From Sulfuricurvum sp. (GTDB taxonomy: Bacteria; Campylobacterota; Campylobacteria; Campylobacterales; Sulfurimonadaceae), in assembly GCA_014764075.1 (NCBI GenBank), contig JACXUE010000072.1, positions 1 to 7,745 on the forward strand: 7,745 bases of DNA, written 5' to 3'. The notes beneath the pieces are model-generated. The model saw nothing but the letters and a program-made list of their open reading frames with translations. It made no database searches and was not told the origin of the DNA. This document shows, one piece after another, positions 4,798-7,745 of the stretch. The position numbers and the translations under genes were made by a program. Each line of letters opens with the position of its first letter. Within the stretch, counting starts at the first letter, position 1.

Positions 4798-5840
4798 CGA
4801 AATTCTTCTAGAATTTCATATGCAGTATTTCGAATGGCAGGTATTTCACCGACATCACGAATCAGTCGAATCATCTCCTCTTTCGCCATCCGAAACCCTG
4901 CTCCCGCACTACGGACGACATTCTCTTCCATCATCGTTGAGCCCAAATCGTTGGCTCCGAACAACAGTGCCATTTGACCGATATAGGGGCCTTGGGTGAC
5001 CCATGAGCTTTGGATGTTGGGGAAATTGTCCAAATACAAACGCGCTACTGCCAAAAGACGCAGATAGCGGCTGGAAGATTGTTTTTCAATCTCCGGATGC
5101 TCTTCCATCAATTGAGTATTTTGTCCTTGAAACGACCACATGATAAAGGCTCGAAACCCGTGCGTCTCATCCTGAAGGTTACGAATCAAATCCCAATGCT
5201 CAATAATCTCTTCATCGGTCTCGACGGTGCCGTACATCATCGTCGCCGTCGACATGATCCCAAGTTTGTGCGCTTGACGATGAACATCGATCCAATCGAG
5301 TGAATCCATTTTTTTCGGAGCGATAATGTCCCGAACTCGATCGCTCAAAATCTCAGCCCCTGCACCCGGTATGGAAGCCAATCCTTTGGCTTTGAGGCGC
5401 GATAGGCACTCTTGGATCGAAATATGGGAGACTTTGGCAATGAAATCGAGTTCGATAGAGGAGAAACCGTGAATTGTGATGGTGGGATATTTCACATGAA
5501 TGTGTTCGACAAGATCTTCATACCACTCGATTTTGAGTTTGGGGTGGACTCCACCTTGAAACAAAATTTGGGTTCCACCGATCTCTAAGAGTTCGTCAAT
5601 TTTTTGGTCGATCTCTTCAAAGGTAAGAACATAAGCATCATCGTCTTTGCCGTGTCGGTAAAAGGCGCAAAATTTGCAATCGACCCAACAAACGTTGGTG
5701 TAGTTGATATTGCGATCCACGATAAAGGTGGTTATCCCATCGGGATGGAGCTCTTTTTTGCGCGCCGTCGCCATCTTTCCGAGCTCTTTGAGATCGGCAT
5801 GACGGATCAATTCTAAGGCTTGTTCTTTAGTGAGACGCAT
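4794..5840 (-). CDS. mqnC: Cyclic dehypoxanthinyl futalosine synthase (radical SAM)
   Basis: This enzyme cyclises dehypoxanthine futalosine in the futalosine route to menaquinone, the pathway used by Campylobacterota. The 348-residue length is usual. The 4Fe-4S cluster motif CxxxCxxC is at Cys51, Cys55 and Cys58 (NYTNVCWVDCKFCAF). Further radical SAM features are ILFQGGVHP (about 94-102) and SIPGAGAEIL. The N-terminus MRLTKEQALELI fits MqnC. MqnE and the related CofH share the fold, but the CWVDCKFCAFYR segment followed by GGVHP fits MqnC better. The start lies 6 bp after the nusB stop with no clear Shine-Dalgarno (AATAATCATCC), so it probably relies on coupling to nusB translation. The stop overlaps the M16 start by 4 bp. 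Confidence 0.9.
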   Translation of the reverse strand: MRLTKEQALELIRHADLKELGKMATARKKELHPDGITTFIVDRNINYTNVCWVDCKFCAFYRHGKDDDAYVLTFEEIDQKIDELLEIGGTQILFQGGVHPKLKIEWYEDLVEHIHVKYPTITIHGFSSIELDFIAKVSHISIQECLSRLKAKGLASIPGAGAEILSDRVRDIIAPKKMDSLDWIDVHRQAHKLGIMSTATMMYGTVETDEEIIEHWDLIRNLQDETHGFRAFIMWSFQGQNTQLMEEHPEIEKQSSSRYLRLLAVARLYLDNFPNIQSSWVTQGPYIGQMALLFGANDLGSTMMEENVVRSAGAGFRMAKEEMIRLIRDVGEIPAIRNTAYEILEEFR

Positions 5841-5846
5841 GGATGA

Positions 5847-6245
5847 TTATTTGTCTTTTGAGATGGCGTCTAGAACACCGTTGATAAACTTCGGCGATTG
5901 CTCGCTTCCGAATGCTTTGGCCACTTCGATCGCTTCGTTAATGATAACAGCCGAGTCAAGTTCACCAAACATGATCTCATAGGCGCCCAAACGGAGCGTC
6001 GCGCGCTCGATCGACCCCAAACGGTCAAAATCCCAATCTTTGAGATGTTTGATAATCGCTTCATCGATTTTTTTGAGTTGCTCAGTCACCCCTTTAAAAA
6101 GGTCAAGGGCAAAATCGCGTTGTTTGTTACGGATTTTTTTCTCTTCCAAGATCTCATCGCTGAAATCGGCGATGCTCTGATTGCCTAAATCGTAGGCGTA
6201 CAAAAGACTTACTACTGCCATACGGGCTTGATGTCGGGTTGCCAT
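5847..6245 (-). CDS. nusB: Transcription antitermination factor NusB
   Basis: NusB binds boxA RNA together with S10 (NusE) in the antitermination complex needed for rRNA transcription. The 132-residue protein is all-helical by sequence and of usual length. Family landmarks are MATRHQARMAVVSLLYAYDLG at the start, the RLGSIERATLRLGAYEIMF helix at about 75-93, and INEAIEVAKAFGSEQSPKFINGVLDAI at the end, the conserved NusB C-terminus. Start ATG at 6245 has AAGGAA a few bases upstream. It sits 16 bp after ribH and 6 bp before mqnC. The kdsA-ribH-nusB order matches H. pylori HP0003-HP0001 and the Campylobacter cluster. There pyrF is close by; here mqnC follows instead. Confidence 0.95.
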   Translation of the reverse strand: MATRHQARMAVVSLLYAYDLGNQSIADFSDEILEEKKIRNKQRDFALDLFKGVTEQLKKIDEAIIKHLKDWDFDRLGSIERATLRLGAYEIMFGELDSAVIINEAIEVAKAFGSEQSPKFINGVLDAISKDK

Positions 6246-6261
6246 TGAATTCCTTATTCAC

Positions 6262-6726
6262 TTATAGATTTTCGTACAGATCCAACAATTCGATCACAAC
6301 ACTCATCGCTTCGAACCCTTTGTTTCCTGCTTTCGTCCCTGCACGCTCGATCGCTTGTTCGATGGTATCGGTCGTCAATAATCCGAAAGAAACCGGCTTT
6401 TTGTGTTTGAGACTCACTGTCGCGATCCCTTTGGTCGCTTCGGCGGATACATAATCAAAGTGGGGAGTTGACCCCCGAATCACCGCACCGAGTGCACATA
6501 CCGCATCGTATTTTCCGCTGCTGAGCAACTGCTCAATCACCATCGGCAACTCAAAAGCTCCTGGAGCCAACACGTGGGTCAAATCGGCATCGTCTCCGCC
6601 GTGACGGGCAAACGCATCTTTTGCCCCTTCCACCAAACGATCTACCACAAAATGGTTCCAACGGGTGCTGACAATCGCAATTTTTTTGCCCGGAATAACG
6701 CGGAGTTTACCTTCAATCAAATTCAT
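6262..6726 (-). CDS. ribH: 6,7-dimethyl-8-ribityllumazine synthase
   Basis: RibH condenses 5-amino-6-ribitylamino-uracil with 3,4-dihydroxy-2-butanone 4-phosphate, the penultimate step of riboflavin synthesis, usually as a 60-subunit shell. The 154-residue length is standard. Seen in order: RWNHFVVDRLVEGA (about 23-36), the loop APGAFELP (54-61), GAVIRGSTPHFDYV (80-93) carrying the catalytic His89, and GLLTTDTIEQAIERAGTKAGNKG (115-137) with the phosphate-binding Arg128. Start ATG at 6726 has AAAGGAC within the end of kdsA as ribosome binding site. The gap to kdsA is only 2 bp, so the two are co-transcribed. Confidence 0.97.
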   Translation of the reverse strand: MNLIEGKLRVIPGKKIAIVSTRWNHFVVDRLVEGAKDAFARHGGDDADLTHVLAPGAFELPMVIEQLLSSGKYDAVCALGAVIRGSTPHFDYVSAEATKGIATVSLKHKKPVSFGLLTTDTIEQAIERAGTKAGNKGFEAMSVVIELLDLYENL

Positions 6727-6728
6727 TT

Positions 6729-7529
6729 TTACTGTCCTTTTACTGCATCAAGTTTTAAAAGTGTCTCGGTGAGTGCTTCAAGTTGCTCTAATTTTAGCAT
6801 ATTCGGTCCGTCGCTCAAAGCGCAAATAGGATCAAAATGCGTTTCAAAGAAAAATCCGTCCACGCCGACAGCAGCGGCGGCACGAGCGAGGTGCGGAACC
6901 ATAGAGCTGTCACCGCCCGTTTTGCCCGTCCCCGTCCCGGGCATCTGCACCGAGTGGGTCGCATCGAAAATAACCGGAGCATATTCGCGCATGATGACAA
7001 GAGAGCGCATATCGACGACGAGGTTGCCGTATCCGAACGATGAGCCCCGCTCACACAACAAAACACCGTGTTTTTGAGAGGCCTCATAACTCACCTCATT
7101 GCATCCGCGGGTTTTGAGCACTTTCGCCACCGAAAAGCGCATATCGGCAGGGGTCATAAACTGCCCTTTTTTGATGTTGACAATCTTGTCGGTCTTCGCC
7201 GCCGCTACCAGCAGATCGGTTTGACGGCACAAAAAAGCAGGGATTTGAATCATATCGACCACTTCCGCTGTGATAGGAACTTGGTAGCTCTCATGAACAT
7301 CAGTGACGATTTTGTAGCCGAAATCGTCTTTGACTTTTTGCAAGATCCGAAGTCCCTCTTCGATTCCGGGACCTCGATAGCTATCGAGTGACGTGCGGTT
7401 GGCTTTGTCAAAACTCGATTTGAAATAAAAATCAAAGCGCGGGTCATTGTGGTAGCGCTCTAGGCTTTTAGCGATTTTAAAAATCGACTCTTCGCTCTCG
7501 ATGACACACGGTCCAGCAAGAAGGATCAT
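6729..7529 (-). CDS. kdsA: 3-deoxy-8-phosphooctulonate synthase (KDO-8-P synthase), metal-dependent type
   Basis: KdsA joins phosphoenolpyruvate and arabinose 5-phosphate to make KDO-8-phosphate for the lipopolysaccharide core, so the organism is Gram-negative. The 266-residue TIM-barrel protein shows AGPCVIES (5-12), KSSFDKANRTS (37-47), SYRGPG (50-55), TDVHE (76-80), PAFLCRQTDL (97-106), ERGSSFGYGNLVVDM (160-174) and DATH (189-192). The divalent-metal ligands expected for the metal-dependent class are all present: Cys8, His192, Glu229 and Asp240. The metal-independent class, such as E. coli KdsA, has Asn at the Cys position. AAAGGAG at 7535-7541 (minus strand) lies 5 nt before the ATG. It follows a flavoprotein gene after 33 bp with no clear promoter, and leads directly into ribH. 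Confidence 0.97.
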   Translation of the reverse strand: MILLAGPCVIESEESIFKIAKSLERYHNDPRFDFYFKSSFDKANRTSLDSYRGPGIEEGLRILQKVKDDFGYKIVTDVHESYQVPITAEVVDMIQIPAFLCRQTDLLVAAAKTDKIVNIKKGQFMTPADMRFSVAKVLKTRGCNEVSYEASQKHGVLLCERGSSFGYGNLVVDMRSLVIMREYAPVIFDATHSVQMPGTGTGKTGGDSSMVPHLARAAAAVGVDGFFFETHFDPICALSDGPNMLKLEQLEALTETLLKLDAVKGQ

Positions 7530-7562
7530 TTATACTCCTTTAACGTATTGATCATATTGTAC

Positions 7563-7745
7563 TCAGTTTGGTTTAAAAGCGGTTGAGCGGATCGCCTTAG
7601 CCGCAACGACGGCACTGCTAAACGCCCACTGGAAGTTGTATCCCCCCAGTTCTCCCGTCACATCTACCGTCTCGCCGATAAAATAGAGTCCATCGATTTT
7701 GGTGCTTTTCATCGTAGTTGGATTGATCTCTTCACACGCTACTCC
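7563..7745 (-). CDS. HI0933/YhiN-family flavoprotein (C-terminal end only)
   Basis: Sixty codons and the TGA (7565-7563) are visible; the rest lies beyond the right edge. The segment GLYFIGETVDVTGELGGYNF, then QWAFSSAVVAAKAI, is the characteristic end of the HI0933-type NAD(P)/FAD-dependent oxidoreductases (BaiN/RdsA, YhiN). In these, the final GExxDVxGxxGGYNxQWA motif closes the FAD-binding fold. The upstream visible part (GVACEEINPTTMKSTKIDGL) also fits the family. The substrate is not known for most members and cannot be told here. It is on the same strand as kdsA, 33 bp upstream, and is probably in the same transcript. Confidence 0.85.
   Translation of the reverse strand, partial: GVACEEINPTTMKSTKIDGLYFIGETVDVTGELGGYNFQWAFSSAVVAAKAIRSTAFKPN

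Overview
The window looks like a chromosomal segment of a free-living Campylobacterota (Epsilonproteobacteria) bacterium, of the Sulfuricurvum/Sulfurimonas kind. This rests on the gene set rather than a database match. It carries a kdsA-ribH-nusB cluster as in Helicobacter and Campylobacter, mqnC of the futalosine menaquinone route, an M16B peptidase-like gene next to mqnC (a pairing I recall from H. pylori), a grpE with an HspR-type operator, and a long-form hpf. No tRNA, rRNA, CRISPR array, phage gene or intact transposase was seen.

Layout. (1) 1-155, minus strand: the start of grpE, with a clear promoter and a HAIR-like HspR operator. (2) 156-687 is non-coding. It holds the grpE promoter, a 12-bp hairpin, a 218-bp copy of a short element with terminal inverted repeats that contains a terminator-like hairpin, a 21-bp-spaced direct repeat, and the hpf promoter. 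(3) 688-1224, plus strand: hpf. (4) 1225-1498: a second, 143-bp copy of the element with a 5-bp target duplication, lying between the convergent genes hpf and recG. (5) 1499-3177, minus strand: recG. Its 3' end has lost about 45-50 codons and is frameshifted; the last 27 codons survive in another reading frame. (6) 3178-3426: a plus-strand promoter followed about 45 bp later by an intrinsic terminator (a candidate small RNA or leader), then a well-spaced Shine-Dalgarno and a 19-codon hydrophobic microORF. (7) 3427-7745, minus strand: a tight run of genes, read from the right as the C-terminus of a HI0933/YhiN-type flavoprotein, kdsA, ribH, nusB, mqnC and an M16B peptidase-like protein.

Functionally, the right-hand run is a housekeeping group with overlaps or gaps of 2-33 bp: KDO synthesis for LPS, riboflavin synthesis, transcription antitermination, menaquinone synthesis and an exported M16 partner subunit. 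The left part carries chaperone and ribosome-hibernation genes with elaborate control regions.

The most unusual points are the two miniature elements bracketing hpf in the same orientation, the truncated recG, the promoter-terminator-microORF cassette in the recG/M16 gap, and the M16 protein without its zinc-binding motif. I found no clear new multi-gene defence or metabolic system here. The mobile element family and the small transcript cassette are the best candidates for something undescribed.
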